Shown here: piece by piece, positions 22,936-31,646 of the stretch
How positions within the stretch are numbered: position 1 is the first letter of the stretch
Layout of the letters: the number at the start of each line of letters is the position of its first letter
Source of the DNA: Catellatospora tritici
Lineage (GTDB): Bacteria; Actinomycetota; Actinomycetes; Mycobacteriales; Micromonosporaceae
Length of the DNA: 64,000 bases
Assembly (NCBI RefSeq): GCF_019083965.1
Contig: NZ_JAHRCY010000011.1
Span: 62,001 to 126,000 of the forward strand
Direction of reading: 5' to 3'
The notes under the pieces: generated by a model
Database searches by the model: none
What the model saw: the letters and a program-made list of their open reading frames with translations, nothing else
Told to the model about the DNA's origin: nothing
Translations under genes and position numbers: made by a program

Positions 22936-24222
22936 TCAGGCGGGAGTGGGGGCGGGGGTGAGCGGCGCGGCGGGGGTGAGGAGGCCGTCCTGTTCGGGAG
23001 TGATGAGGTTGCGGAGGGAGTAGGCGACCACGGACGCGGCCAGGCAGCCACCCGCGACCAGCACGATCCATACGCCACCCAGCCCCGCCGCCAGCAGTGG
23101 ACCGGCACTGACCGGTGCGATCACCGCCGAGATGCCCCACACCATCGCCGACAGCGCGTTGTACCGCCCGCGCAGTTCGTCGCTGGCCAGCTCGTTGACC
23201 AGGGCCGGGTTGATCGGTGACAGCAGCGTCTCGCCGAACGCGAAGATCCCGCCGAACGCGATCACGCCGATGGCGCTGATCACCGTGTTGCGGCCGTCGA
23301 CATACCCGGCGACGCCGAGTACCAGCCAGGCGGCGGCGAAGACGACGCCGACCGTCATCAGCGCGCGAGTGCGGCTCCGGCCCTGCAGCAGCCGGATGAC
23401 CAGTAACTGGGCCAGCACGATCACGATGGTATTGCAGGTGAAGGAGTATCCGACGATGCGCGTGCTGGCCCCGGCGACCTTGGTCGCGAACCCGGTGAAG
23501 CCCACCTCCAGCTGCGCGTACCCGGAGACGGTCAGCAGCACACTGAAGATCATGAGACGGCGGAACGGGCGGTGCCGCAGCACCTCGGCGTACCCTCTGC
23601 GCTCTTTTGGTCCGGCGGCCGTGGGTTCGTCGCCGACCAAGCGCCGCCCGACCTGAGGCATGGTCAGCAAGATCACGAACGGGCCCGCGTAGCAGAGCAT
23701 GTCGGCGAGGTAGATGAACTGGAACGTGCCCGGCCGGGTGACGTCGACGACGGTCCCGGCCAGCGCCGAGCCGATGCCGATGCCGAGGTTGAGCAGCGCG
23801 AACTGCAGACCGAAGACCCGCTGGCGTTCGTGCTCGCCGGTCAGCGTGGTCATGATGGTGTTCTGACCGGCCCAGATGGCCGCGCCGCCCAGGCCGCAGA
23901 CGGTGAGCGAGGCGAACGCCTGCCAGATGTCGCCCACCAGGGCCAGCGAACCGGAGCCGATCGAGGAGATCGCCAGCGCGGGCAGCACCACGCGGCGGGC
24001 GCCGTACCGGTCGATCAGGGTGCCGCCCAGCGGCGACAGCAACAGGGTGAGCAGGCCGAACCAGCCGATGGCCAGACCCACGCTGGAGCCGGGCAGGTGC
24101 CGTACCTCGGTCAGGTAGATGTAGAGGAACGGCAGCGTCAGCCCTCGGCCGAGCGAGGAGAAGAGGGTGCCGACGAGCTGGCGTCGGGCCTCGCGGCGGG
24201 CGGGCAGGGCATCGCGCAACAT
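22936..24222 (-). CDS. Major facilitator superfamily transporter
   Basis: 428 residues from ATG 24222. The in-frame ATG at 24288 is inside the upstream gene's terminator hairpin and is rejected. About 12 hydrophobic helices are visible. The loop 2-3 motif GGTLIDRYGARRV is the MFS signature (G-x3-D-R-x-G-x-R), and a second basic loop (LQGRSRTRAL) lies between helices 8 and 9. It is of the drug/metabolite exporter type. Substrate is unknown, and no regulator adjoins it. Confidence 0.9.
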   Translation of the reverse strand: MLRDALPARREARRQLVGTLFSSLGRGLTLPFLYIYLTEVRHLPGSSVGLAIGWFGLLTLLLSPLGGTLIDRYGARRVVLPALAISSIGSGSLALVGDIWQAFASLTVCGLGGAAIWAGQNTIMTTLTGEHERQRVFGLQFALLNLGIGIGSALAGTVVDVTRPGTFQFIYLADMLCYAGPFVILLTMPQVGRRLVGDEPTAAGPKERRGYAEVLRHRPFRRLMIFSVLLTVSGYAQLEVGFTGFATKVAGASTRIVGYSFTCNTIVIVLAQLLVIRLLQGRSRTRALMTVGVVFAAAWLVLGVAGYVDGRNTVISAIGVIAFGGIFAFGETLLSPINPALVNELASDELRGRYNALSAMVWGISAVIAPVSAGPLLAAGLGGVWIVLVAGGCLAASVVAYSLRNLITPEQDGLLTPAAPLTPAPTPA

Positions 24223-24261
24223 GGGGCCAGTCTCGCTGGCCAGGGTGACGTTGCGCGACCG

Positions 24262-24298
24262 AAAAAACGGCCCAGTGGTCATGGTCACTGGGCCGTTT
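24262..24298 (-). terminator. Terminator of the 806-residue membrane protein gene
   Basis: Stem AAACGGCCCAGTG with its exact complement around GTCATGGT. On the minus strand it is followed by a six-U run (plus-strand AAAAAA at 24262-24267), an intrinsic terminator with a real U tract. Confidence 0.9.
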
Positions 24299-24323
24299 CG
24301 GTGCTTACACCAAAGTTCCGTTG

Positions 24324-26744
24324 CTAGGGCGTGGGCTCCGTCGACGGGGCGACGGACGGCGCGGTCCCGGTGGCAGCCGCGCCGGGCGCGAGGCAGAGGA
24401 CCTTGCTACCCACAGTCACGTGCGGCTGCTGCTTGTCCGGGCACTGGTCGATGCTGTCGGTCACCGACACCACCGAGAACGCACCCTCGTCACCGCACGC
24501 GGCGGCGACCGCGGCGTTGCCACTCTGCTTCAGGCAGTCGCCCACGCCGAAGGTGTCCGAGCCGTCGTCGGACATCAGCTTCTGTACGCCGATGAGCAGG
24601 CCGAACGCGACGGTCAGCAGCAGCACGCAGCCGATGATGACACCGATGATCAGGCGGCCGCTGCGTACCGGCTTCGGCTCGACCGAACCGGTCTCGTCCG
24701 GCTTGAACTTGTCGAACTTGGCCTGGTCGGTGCCGGGCGGCGGAGGCGAGTCCACCGGCGGGCGCTGTCCGGGCACCAGGCCCACCGGCGCCTGGTTGCC
24801 GGGCTGCGCCCACTGCTGCTGCGGCTTGGCCTGGGCGACGGGTGCCGCCGTCTGCACGGGTGCCGGGCCGCCAGGCCAGGACTGCGGCGGGCCGGATGGC
24901 GGCACGGACGGCGCGGCGGCCGGAGGCTGCAGCAGATCGCCGTACGCGGGCTGGCGTCCGCCGCGGGCGGGTGCGGCGGGCGTAGCCGCGGCGGCCTGCG
25001 GGGGCGGCGGCGGTGACTGCGGCGTGGTCGGCATGGGCGGCGCCTGCTCGGCGGGCTGCGCCGGGCGGGAGCCGTACACGGTGGACGAGCGGGCGATCGG
25101 CGGCGCCGCGTGCGGCTCGACCGGGGCGACCTGGGGCGCGGAGACCGAAGCCCGAGCGGTGGCACGGGCGGCACCCTGCGCGGGTACGGCAGCAGCACCG
25201 CTCGCGGCCTGCGGCGGCACCGAGGCGGCCGCGGTCGTCGGCGCGGCGGCCGCAGCCGGTGCCGGAGTCCCTTCGGCGGGCGACGTCACCGATGCCGAGC
25301 CGTAGACCCGCGGCGGCGGCTTGGGCAGCGACACGTTCTCCTCGGGCGCGATGCGGCTGCTGGCGGGCACCGCGGCACTCGCGGCGCCCACGCTGGCCGA
25401 GCCGACGCTCGCGGACCCGACACTGGCCGACCCGACGCTCGCGGAACCGACGCTTGCGGACCCGACACTGGCCCGCGCCACCGACGGGGGCGGCGTGACC
25501 GGGATGGCGGCGGCGGGCGGCGTGCTGACCGGAGTGGTCGCGGCGGGCGGGGTGCTCACCGGCGTCGAGTAAGCGGGCGGCGCGCTGGCCGGACGCGACT
25601 CGTACGCGGGCGGGGTGCTCGCGGGGCGGGCCTCGTAGGACGGCGGTGCGCTGGCCGGACGCGACTCGTACGCGGGCGGGGTGCTCGCGGGCCGGGCCTC
25701 GTAGGACGGCGGTGCGCTGGCCGGACGCGACTCGTACGCGGGCGGGGTGCTCGCGGGGCGGGCCTCGTAGGACGGCGGGGCGCTGGCGGGCCGGGACTCG
25801 TACGCGGGCTCGGGGTCCATCAACGCGGCGACCGCGGGCGGCGGGGTCCACGGGCCGTTGGGCGCGGAGGGCTTCGGGCTGTCCCCGGCCGCGAACGCGG
25901 CCCACGAGGCCGAGCCCGACGTCGGTTCCGGCGTGGCCGGTTCGGGCTGCGAGAAGTCGGAGTAGTCGGGCCACTGCTGTTCGGCGCGGGCGGGCTCGGC
26001 CGGCGGCGCGCTCCACGGGCGCTCGGCGGGCGCGGCGCTCCACTGCGGCTCGGCGGGCGCGGCGGCGGCCTGCCACTGATCGGCCGACGGCGTCTGCCAC
26101 GACGGCTCCGCCGGGGCCTGCCAGGCAGGCTCTGCGGGTGCGGCGTTCCAGGCGGGCTCTGCGGGTGCGGCGTTCCAGGCGGGTTCAGCCGGGGCGGGCG
26201 TCCACTGCGGCTCCGCGGGTGCGGCGTTCCAGGCGGGTTCGGCCGCGGTCTGCCAGGACGGGGTCTCGGCGGCGGGCGTCTGCCACGGCTGCTCCGGCGC
26301 CGGGGTGTGCCACGACGGCTGCTCGGGCTGCGAGGTCTGCCACGCGGCCTCGGCCGGGGCGGGCGTCCACTGCGGCTCGGCGGGCGCGGCCTGCCAGGAC
26401 GGCTCGGCGGGCTCGGCCGGAGGCGCCACGAACGGCTCGTGCGCGGCGAACGCCGAGGACATCTCGTGGCGTACGCCCGGAATCGGCACCACGGCCGGGG
26501 CGGGCACGTACGGCTGGGCTTCCTCGGCGGCCGGAGCGGGGGCGGCCGAGTCGGCCGGGAATCCGGCGAACGACGACGGGGCGGCCGAATCCGGCGGGAA
26601 GTCCGACTGGGTCTGGCTGCCGTACGGGGTGAAGACCGGGAACTCCTCGGGTGCCGGCGGCGCCTCGAACAGCCCGTATCCACCCTGCCGTTCGTTCGCG
26701 TCAGCCGGCGGCCAGCCGGACTGCTGCGATCCCTCGGACGTCAT
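24324..26744 (-). CDS. Large Pro/Ala-rich repeat protein with one TM and a Cys-containing extracellular domain
   Basis: 806 residues from ATG 26744, with AGGGAGG 8-9 nt upstream. Residues 1-120 are acidic and disordered. Residues ~130-290 carry PAEPAWNAAPAEP/PAEPQWTPAPAE repeats. Residues ~340-400 hold a 22-residue repeat (ESRPASAPPSYEARPASTPP, about 3.5 copies), and residues ~420-455 a 5-residue repeat (ASVGS, six copies). One TM helix (LIIGVIIGCVLLLTVAFGLLIG) lies near residue 700. The C-terminal 90 residues have four Cys (GDCLKQ, AACGDE, DQCPDK, VLCLAP) like LppU/SCO3897-type domains. The long cytoplasmic arm is probably unstructured. Role unknown. Monocistronic. Confidence 0.8.
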   Translation of the reverse strand: MTSEGSQQSGWPPADANERQGGYGLFEAPPAPEEFPVFTPYGSQTQSDFPPDSAAPSSFAGFPADSAAPAPAAEEAQPYVPAPAVVPIPGVRHEMSSAFAAHEPFVAPPAEPAEPSWQAAPAEPQWTPAPAEAAWQTSQPEQPSWHTPAPEQPWQTPAAETPSWQTAAEPAWNAAPAEPQWTPAPAEPAWNAAPAEPAWNAAPAEPAWQAPAEPSWQTPSADQWQAAAAPAEPQWSAAPAERPWSAPPAEPARAEQQWPDYSDFSQPEPATPEPTSGSASWAAFAAGDSPKPSAPNGPWTPPPAVAALMDPEPAYESRPASAPPSYEARPASTPPAYESRPASAPPSYEARPASTPPAYESRPASAPPSYEARPASTPPAYESRPASAPPAYSTPVSTPPAATTPVSTPPAAAIPVTPPPSVARASVGSASVGSASVGSASVGSASVGSASVGAASAAVPASSRIAPEENVSLPKPPPRVYGSASVTSPAEGTPAPAAAAAPTTAAASVPPQAASGAAAVPAQGAARATARASVSAPQVAPVEPHAAPPIARSSTVYGSRPAQPAEQAPPMPTTPQSPPPPPQAAAATPAAPARGGRQPAYGDLLQPPAAAPSVPPSGPPQSWPGGPAPVQTAAPVAQAKPQQQWAQPGNQAPVGLVPGQRPPVDSPPPPGTDQAKFDKFKPDETGSVEPKPVRSGRLIIGVIIGCVLLLTVAFGLLIGVQKLMSDDGSDTFGVGDCLKQSGNAAVAAACGDEGAFSVVSVTDSIDQCPDKQQPHVTVGSKVLCLAPGAAATGTAPSVAPSTEPTP
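25383..25806. repeat. In-gene tandem repeats (15-bp and 66-bp units)
   Basis: The ASVGS codon block (15-bp unit, six copies, about 25386-25480) and the ESRPAS...PPAY block (66-bp unit, about 3.5 copies, 25572-25806) are near-identical at DNA level, so copy number is likely to change by recombination or slippage. Confidence 0.8.
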
Positions 26745-27005
26745 ATGCGCACGCCTCCCTCTTCGATGCCACCCCTCCAGGCGACAGCGCGGGAGTTGCG
26801 CAGCGTCACGCGGCCGAGGGGTGGCGGCCGTGCCCACCGTACCGGTCCCGCCGCCCGACCGGAATACGGGTGGCCCCGCCACCGATGTGACCGGTCCCTA
26901 TGGCCGATCGCCCGCCACCGGTATGGCCGGACCGGAATGCGCCGCAGCCCCGCGCGGCTCGGGGCCGGCGGGGCTGCGACGTTTTTGGAGGAGGAGAAAG
27001 TCGGG

Positions 27006-27143
27006 TCAGCGCATGAAGACGCTGGTGATGGGGTCGCGCATCTCACCGGCGGCGCGGCTGCGCTGCGCACGCTCGCGGTGGGCGCGCTCGAGGTGGATCT
27101 GCTCGGCGCTGCGGTTCTTCCGCATCTTGTCCATGATGCTCAT
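27006..27143 (-). CDS. Small basic protein of 45 residues
   Basis: MSIMDKMRKNRSAEQIHLER, then a helical, Arg/Glu-rich stretch and MRDPITSVFMR. ATG 27143 is the upstream choice and 27134 (MDKMRK) is equally possible. No clear ribosome binding site is seen. Amphipathic charged composition and a clean stop suggest a real short gene, but nothing identifies it. The 261 bp upstream of the 806-residue gene hold no other feature. Confidence 0.4.
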   Translation of the reverse strand: MSIMDKMRKNRSAEQIHLERAHRERAQRSRAAGEMRDPITSVFMR

Positions 27144-27282
27144 GCCGACTATTACATCGCATCGTGCCCGCCAACTCCACTGATTATTCGGTGTGCTCAG
27201 ACACATTCCGAAGAATCTTAAGTCAACTGCCCGACAGGGTTCATGTTGCGGACCCGTCGGTGTTCGGGCGCCGACCGTCCAC

Positions 27283-28890
27283 TCACCGCTTCGGCGTCAC
27301 CGCCGCGAGCAGTTCGGGCTGCCGCCGGTCCAGCGCGTCGCCCGCGGTGAGCGCGCCGAGCCAGGCCGCGCCGAGGCCGTACGCCAGCCCGGCGGGCAGC
27401 GCCAGCACCGAGCCGACCGAGCCGCCGAGCACCGCCAGCAGGAACACCGGGATGGCCAGCAGCGGCCCGGTGATCATGGCGGCCATCGCGAACAGACTCT
27501 TGGCCACGCCCGTGCCGGTGTTGATGGCGAAGGGGTTCTGGCTCTCCGGCAGCGAGTAGGCCCCCCACACCGACAGGTGCAGGCAGCAGGCCAGGCCCGT
27601 GCCGTACGCGGCGAGCTGTACACCGAGCACGGCGGGCAGCTCGCCCGGGTGCCCGCGCAGCACCACCGTCAGCGCGGCCACGCCGAGCAGGATCGGCATC
27701 ACGAACCACGAGTACGCCACGGCTCGGGCGCGCAGCTCCAACCGCCCCGGAATGCCCGCCACCACCTGTGCCGCGTACGCGCTGCCGTCATACCCGAACT
27801 GGTTGGCGATGCCGACCGAGGCCAGCGTGCCCACCCCGACCATGGTCAGCAGCTGCATGCTCACGGGGATCTGCCCGTCGGCGGCGGCCGGGCCGAGGTT
27901 GAGCATCACCGGCAGGAAGACGCCGACCACCGCGAACGTGATCAGACCGGCCCGGCGGCGCGCGTCGCGCAGCCAGTACCGCAGCTCCCGTACCCGCATC
28001 GCGCCGTACGCGGTGCGCGGCGCCCGGCTGCGCCGAAAGAACCTGGCCGTCGGGGTGCCCGCGCGCGCCGGACCGGCGCTGCCACCGCCGTCGCCCGCCG
28101 AACCGACCATGGCCGACTCCAGCGACGTGCTCCACCACCACGCCAGCAGCACGATCACGACCACGGTCAGCGCCAGCCGCGCCGCGACCGCGTCCCAGCG
28201 GCCCGCCATCGCGTCCTGGCCCACCACGTACGGCGCGCCGAAGGGCGTCCAGCCCAGCACCCGGGCGATCGACTGCAGTCGGTCCATGCCGATGGACTGG
28301 GCGCCGGAGTTGACCGCGTACTGGATCGGGCCGATCGAGGCGGCCAGCACGGCCAGCACCACCGCGGCCAGGTCGCGGGTGCGCCGGGCGCGCAGCGCGC
28401 GGGCGAAGCCGCTGGTGACCGCGCGGCTCATCAGCACGCACAGCACCAGCCCCAGCAGCACGCCGACGGCGCCGACCACCCCGGCCACCGGGCCGCCCTC
28501 GATCGCCGCGCCGACCGCCAGCCCGGAGGTGGCCAGCAGCGTCGCCGCGGCGGGCACGCCGATGAGCGCGCCGACCAGCAGCCCGCGCAGCAGCACCAGC
28601 TTCGGGATCGGCAGCAGCGCGAACCGGGCCGGGTCCAGGGTCTCGTCGACGCCGAACCAGACCAGCGGCATCAGCAGCCAGGCCAGCGCCAGCAGCGTGC
28701 CGCCGTACGCGGGGGCCAGCGCCAGCCCCTCATGCCCGGACACCATCGCGCCCAGGAACACCAGGAACGTCAGGCCGCCGTAGAACAGGGCGCCGAGCAG
28801 GCCGAGGATGAACATGATGATCTTCGCGGGCCGCCCGCGGAATCCGTTGCGCAGCGTACGCAGCTTGAGCTTGGCGAAGGTCAGAGCCAT
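27283..28890 (-). CDS. ABC transporter permease (ABC-2-like)
   Basis: 535 residues from ATG 28890, overlapping the ATPase gene by 10 bp. It has around 12 hydrophobic segments, including IIMFILGLLGALFYGGLTFLVFLG, LVGALIGVPAAATLLATSGLAVG and LLTMVGVGTLASVGIANQFG, with a basic cytoplasmic loop before RELRYWLRDARRRAG, the usual coupling region in this group. With the ATPase it makes a probable exporter of unknown substrate. No extracytoplasmic binding protein is present, consistent with export. Confidence 0.85.
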   Translation of the reverse strand: MALTFAKLKLRTLRNGFRGRPAKIIMFILGLLGALFYGGLTFLVFLGAMVSGHEGLALAPAYGGTLLALAWLLMPLVWFGVDETLDPARFALLPIPKLVLLRGLLVGALIGVPAAATLLATSGLAVGAAIEGGPVAGVVGAVGVLLGLVLCVLMSRAVTSGFARALRARRTRDLAAVVLAVLAASIGPIQYAVNSGAQSIGMDRLQSIARVLGWTPFGAPYVVGQDAMAGRWDAVAARLALTVVVIVLLAWWWSTSLESAMVGSAGDGGGSAGPARAGTPTARFFRRSRAPRTAYGAMRVRELRYWLRDARRRAGLITFAVVGVFLPVMLNLGPAAADGQIPVSMQLLTMVGVGTLASVGIANQFGYDGSAYAAQVVAGIPGRLELRARAVAYSWFVMPILLGVAALTVVLRGHPGELPAVLGVQLAAYGTGLACCLHLSVWGAYSLPESQNPFAINTGTGVAKSLFAMAAMITGPLLAIPVFLLAVLGGSVGSVLALPAGLAYGLGAAWLGALTAGDALDRRQPELLAAVTPKR

Positions 28891-29636
28891 GACAGCTCCG
28901 AACCGGTCGCGGTGCGCCCGCCGACGATCTCGACGAACGCCTCCTCGAGCGTGTGCTCGCCGCGCACCTCGTCGAGCGTGCCCACGGTGCGGATGCGGCC
29001 CGCCGCCATGATCGCCACGTGGCTGCACAGCCGCTCCACCACCTCCAGCACATGGCTGGAGAAGATGACCGTGCCACCACCGGTGACGTAGCGGGTCAGG
29101 ATGTCGCGGATGGTCGCGCCGCTGACCGGGTCGACCGCCTCGAACGGCTCGTCCAGCACCAGCAGCCGGGGCGCGTGCAGCAGGGCGCAGGCCAGCGCGA
29201 TCTTCTTCTTCATACCGGCCGAGTAGTCGATGACCAGGGTGCGGCCCGCGTCGGCCAGGGCCAGCACGTCCAGCAGTTCGGTGACGCGCTGGTCGATCAC
29301 GTCGGGGGCCAGCCCGCGCAGCAGGCCGTGGTAGGTCAGCAGCTCGGTGCCGTCGAGTCGGTCGAACAGCCGTACGCCGTCGGGCATCACCCCGACCAGC
29401 GCCTTGGCCCGCACCGGGTCGGCCCACACGTCGTGGCCCAGCACCAGCGCCCGGCCCGCGTCGGGCCGAAGCAGGCCGACCGCCATGGACAGGGTCGTGG
29501 TCTTACCAGCACCGTTCGGCCCGAGCAGGCCGAAGAAAGAGCCCGCCGGGACGGACAGGTCGACGCCGTCCACGGCGAGCTTGGTGTCGAACTTCTTCAC
29601 TAGCCCCTGAAGGGCGAAGGCGGCATCGGCTGTCAC
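28881..29636 (-). CDS. ABC transporter ATP-binding protein
   Basis: 251 residues from GTG. Walker A GPNGAGKTTTL, signature YSAGMKKKIALA (a diverged LSGGQ, usual in ABC-2 exporters), Walker B LLVLDEPFEAVDP and the H-loop FSSHVLEVVERL are all present. It energises the permease encoded by the overlapping downstream gene. Likely in one operon with it. The DUF4153 gene upstream is separated by 69 bp and may share the transcript. Confidence 0.94.
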   Translation of the reverse strand: MTADAAFALQGLVKKFDTKLAVDGVDLSVPAGSFFGLLGPNGAGKTTTLSMAVGLLRPDAGRALVLGHDVWADPVRAKALVGVMPDGVRLFDRLDGTELLTYHGLLRGLAPDVIDQRVTELLDVLALADAGRTLVIDYSAGMKKKIALACALLHAPRLLVLDEPFEAVDPVSGATIRDILTRYVTGGGTVIFSSHVLEVVERLCSHVAIMAAGRIRTVGTLDEVRGEHTLEEAFVEIVGGRTATGSELSWL

Positions 29637-29705
29637 CCGACCGACTGTAGACGCCTGTCCACAGCGGCAGAGTCGTGCGCCGATGCCGCCCTCGTCGCTG
29701 TCCGG

Positions 29706-31553
29706 TCAGTCCCTCCCGTGTTGGTTCAGCCGTTCCGCGTCGGCACACGTCCGGGTGGTCGGGCGCGGAGTGACGTCGGCCAGCAGTTCACGGGCCTGAG
29801 CCCGGCTGAGGTTCCAGGAGTACCACTGCTCCTTGTTCTGCCGCAGCTCGCGGTCCATCCAGCTCAGCGCGCAGCTGCGGTACGGCTCGGGCAGCTTGAC
29901 CAGTGCGGGGGCCGCGTCCGGGCCAAGTGCCCGCAGGTACCAGAAGTCGATCTTCTGCACCCGCTCGACGTTCTGCTCGGCGATGAAGTGCTCCGGGTTG
30001 GCCACGGCCAGGCCCAGCAGCAGCGCCGCGAACCCGGCCACCGCCGCGCGCGGGAACCACGTCGCCCGCAGCTTCCAGCCCGCGAGCGCCACCAGCACGA
30101 ACACGCCACCCAGGTACAGCTCGACCGAGCCGAAGAACAGCCGTTCGCGGGTCCAGCCGTAGGTGTTCTGGTAGAGCCACATGCGCCAGGCCGCCGAACC
30201 GACGATCACCATGCTCAGCACGATCAGCAGGCCCAGCAGCGAACGCAGCAGCGTCCGGTCCGAGCTGGTCTCCTTGGGCGCCCAGCGCGACACCAGCCCG
30301 ATGACGACCAGCGTCAACAGGGTCACCACGAGCAGTTGGCCGAAGCCGCGTACGGCGTACTGCGAGTAGGTCAGGCCGGTGGTCTTGCGGATGTACTCGG
30401 AGTCGCCGAAGAAGTTGCGCACCTGCAGCGCCACGAACGCGGCGAACAGCAGCACCAGGCCGCCCAGCGGCAGCGCCAGCTCGATGCGCCCGATCCGGCG
30501 GGGCGAGGTGCGCTCCATGCCGGACAGGTCCGGCGGCGCCAGCACCGTGAAGATCGCACCGGCGGTGACCAGGCCGCCGATCGTGGTGTAGATCAGCCCG
30601 CGGGCGATGGTGCGGCCGTTGAGCTCCGGCAGCAGGTCGCCGAGCAGCTTCGCGAACGAGGCGTCCGCCGAGGCGAACAGGGCGCCGAAGACCACCAGCA
30701 GCACCACGGTGACCAGCAGCGACAGGGCGATCCGGCCGAACGTGCCGCCCTTCTCCCGGGCCCGGTGCCAGTTGGCCAGGCCCCGGCCCAGCCACGGGAT
30801 CGCCCGCAGCGCCGCGATCGGGACCGCGATCGACGCGAACAGCACCGCACGCACCGACCGGCCGCCCGCGACCGCGAGCGAGCCGCAGGCCACCGCGCCC
30901 AGCGCGCAGAACACGAACAGCCACTCCGCGGCGCGGAACGTGCCGACCGCCAGCAGCGCGATCGCGATCACGCCCCAGCCGACGCGGATCAGGCGCTCCG
31001 CCTTGCTGTCCGGCTTCGGGCCGAACCGGGCCGCGTGCACGACCGCACCGGCCAGCACCAGGCCGACGAGCACCCAGCCCAGACCGGGGCGGCTCAGCGG
31101 CAGCATGATCGCCGTGGCCAGGCCGCCGATCAGGGCGGCGATCCAGGCCGCCGGGCCTCCCGCGTAGTCAGGCCCCTTCCAGCGCGACTCCATGAACCCC
31201 GGCGGGGGTGGCGGCAGCGGGTTGAACCGGGTCATGTCCGCCGGGTACTGCTGCGGCGGCACCTTCGTGGCGCCGGGTTCGGACCCGGCCGGGGTGGCCG
31301 TGGTGGCGGTCGTGGTGGACTCGGCGGTCGCGGCCGCCGGGCTGTCGGGGGCGGTCCAGGCGTTCGCCTCGGCCGCCGGAGTCTCGGCTGCCGGAGTCTC
31401 GGCCGCCGGAGTCTCGGCTGCCGGAGTCTCGGCTGCCGGAGTCTCGGCTGCCGCGGCCTCCGGGACGGGGCTGTCCGCGGCCGGGGTCGCCGCCGCGGCG
31501 GGCTCTGCCGCCTCGGACGGCGGTGGGGCGCTGTCTGGGTTGGGGGTGGACAT
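29706..31553 (-). CDS. DUF4153-type polytopic membrane protein with Ala/Glu/Pro repeat N-terminus
   Basis: 615 residues from the second of two adjacent ATGs (31553), which has GGAGG 5 nt upstream. Residues 20-110 are disordered with five ETPAA repeats (15-bp DNA unit near 31374-31460). Residues 130-560 contain about 11-12 TM helices and the conserved region LYQNTYGWTRERLFFGSVEL, typical of DUF4153/DUF4173 proteins. The C-terminal domain (KLPEPYRSCALSWMDREL) is soluble. DUF4153 proteins have no established biochemical role. The adjoining two-component genes may regulate it. Confidence 0.82.
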   Translation of the reverse strand: MSTPNPDSAPPPSEAAEPAAAATPAADSPVPEAAAAETPAAETPAAETPAAETPAAETPAAEANAWTAPDSPAAATAESTTTATTATPAGSEPGATKVPPQQYPADMTRFNPLPPPPPGFMESRWKGPDYAGGPAAWIAALIGGLATAIMLPLSRPGLGWVLVGLVLAGAVVHAARFGPKPDSKAERLIRVGWGVIAIALLAVGTFRAAEWLFVFCALGAVACGSLAVAGGRSVRAVLFASIAVPIAALRAIPWLGRGLANWHRAREKGGTFGRIALSLLVTVVLLVVFGALFASADASFAKLLGDLLPELNGRTIARGLIYTTIGGLVTAGAIFTVLAPPDLSGMERTSPRRIGRIELALPLGGLVLLFAAFVALQVRNFFGDSEYIRKTTGLTYSQYAVRGFGQLLVVTLLTLVVIGLVSRWAPKETSSDRTLLRSLLGLLIVLSMVIVGSAAWRMWLYQNTYGWTRERLFFGSVELYLGGVFVLVALAGWKLRATWFPRAAVAGFAALLLGLAVANPEHFIAEQNVERVQKIDFWYLRALGPDAAPALVKLPEPYRSCALSWMDRELRQNKEQWYSWNLSRAQARELLADVTPRPTTRTCADAERLNQHGRD

Positions 31554-31646
31554 CATTGCCTCCAGGCTCGGCTGGCTTGCGCTGCGAAACGACATGCGGA
31601 CGGCGGATCGACGCGGCGGGCTGCCTCGCGGCAGCGCGCCGACGGC

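Noticed and set aside
25110..27221. A 703-codon plus-strand frame opposite the repeat protein gene
   Set aside because: Gly/Arg-rich mirror of the Pro/Ala repeats. The minus-strand gene has a good ribosome binding site, a TM helix and a U-tract terminator.
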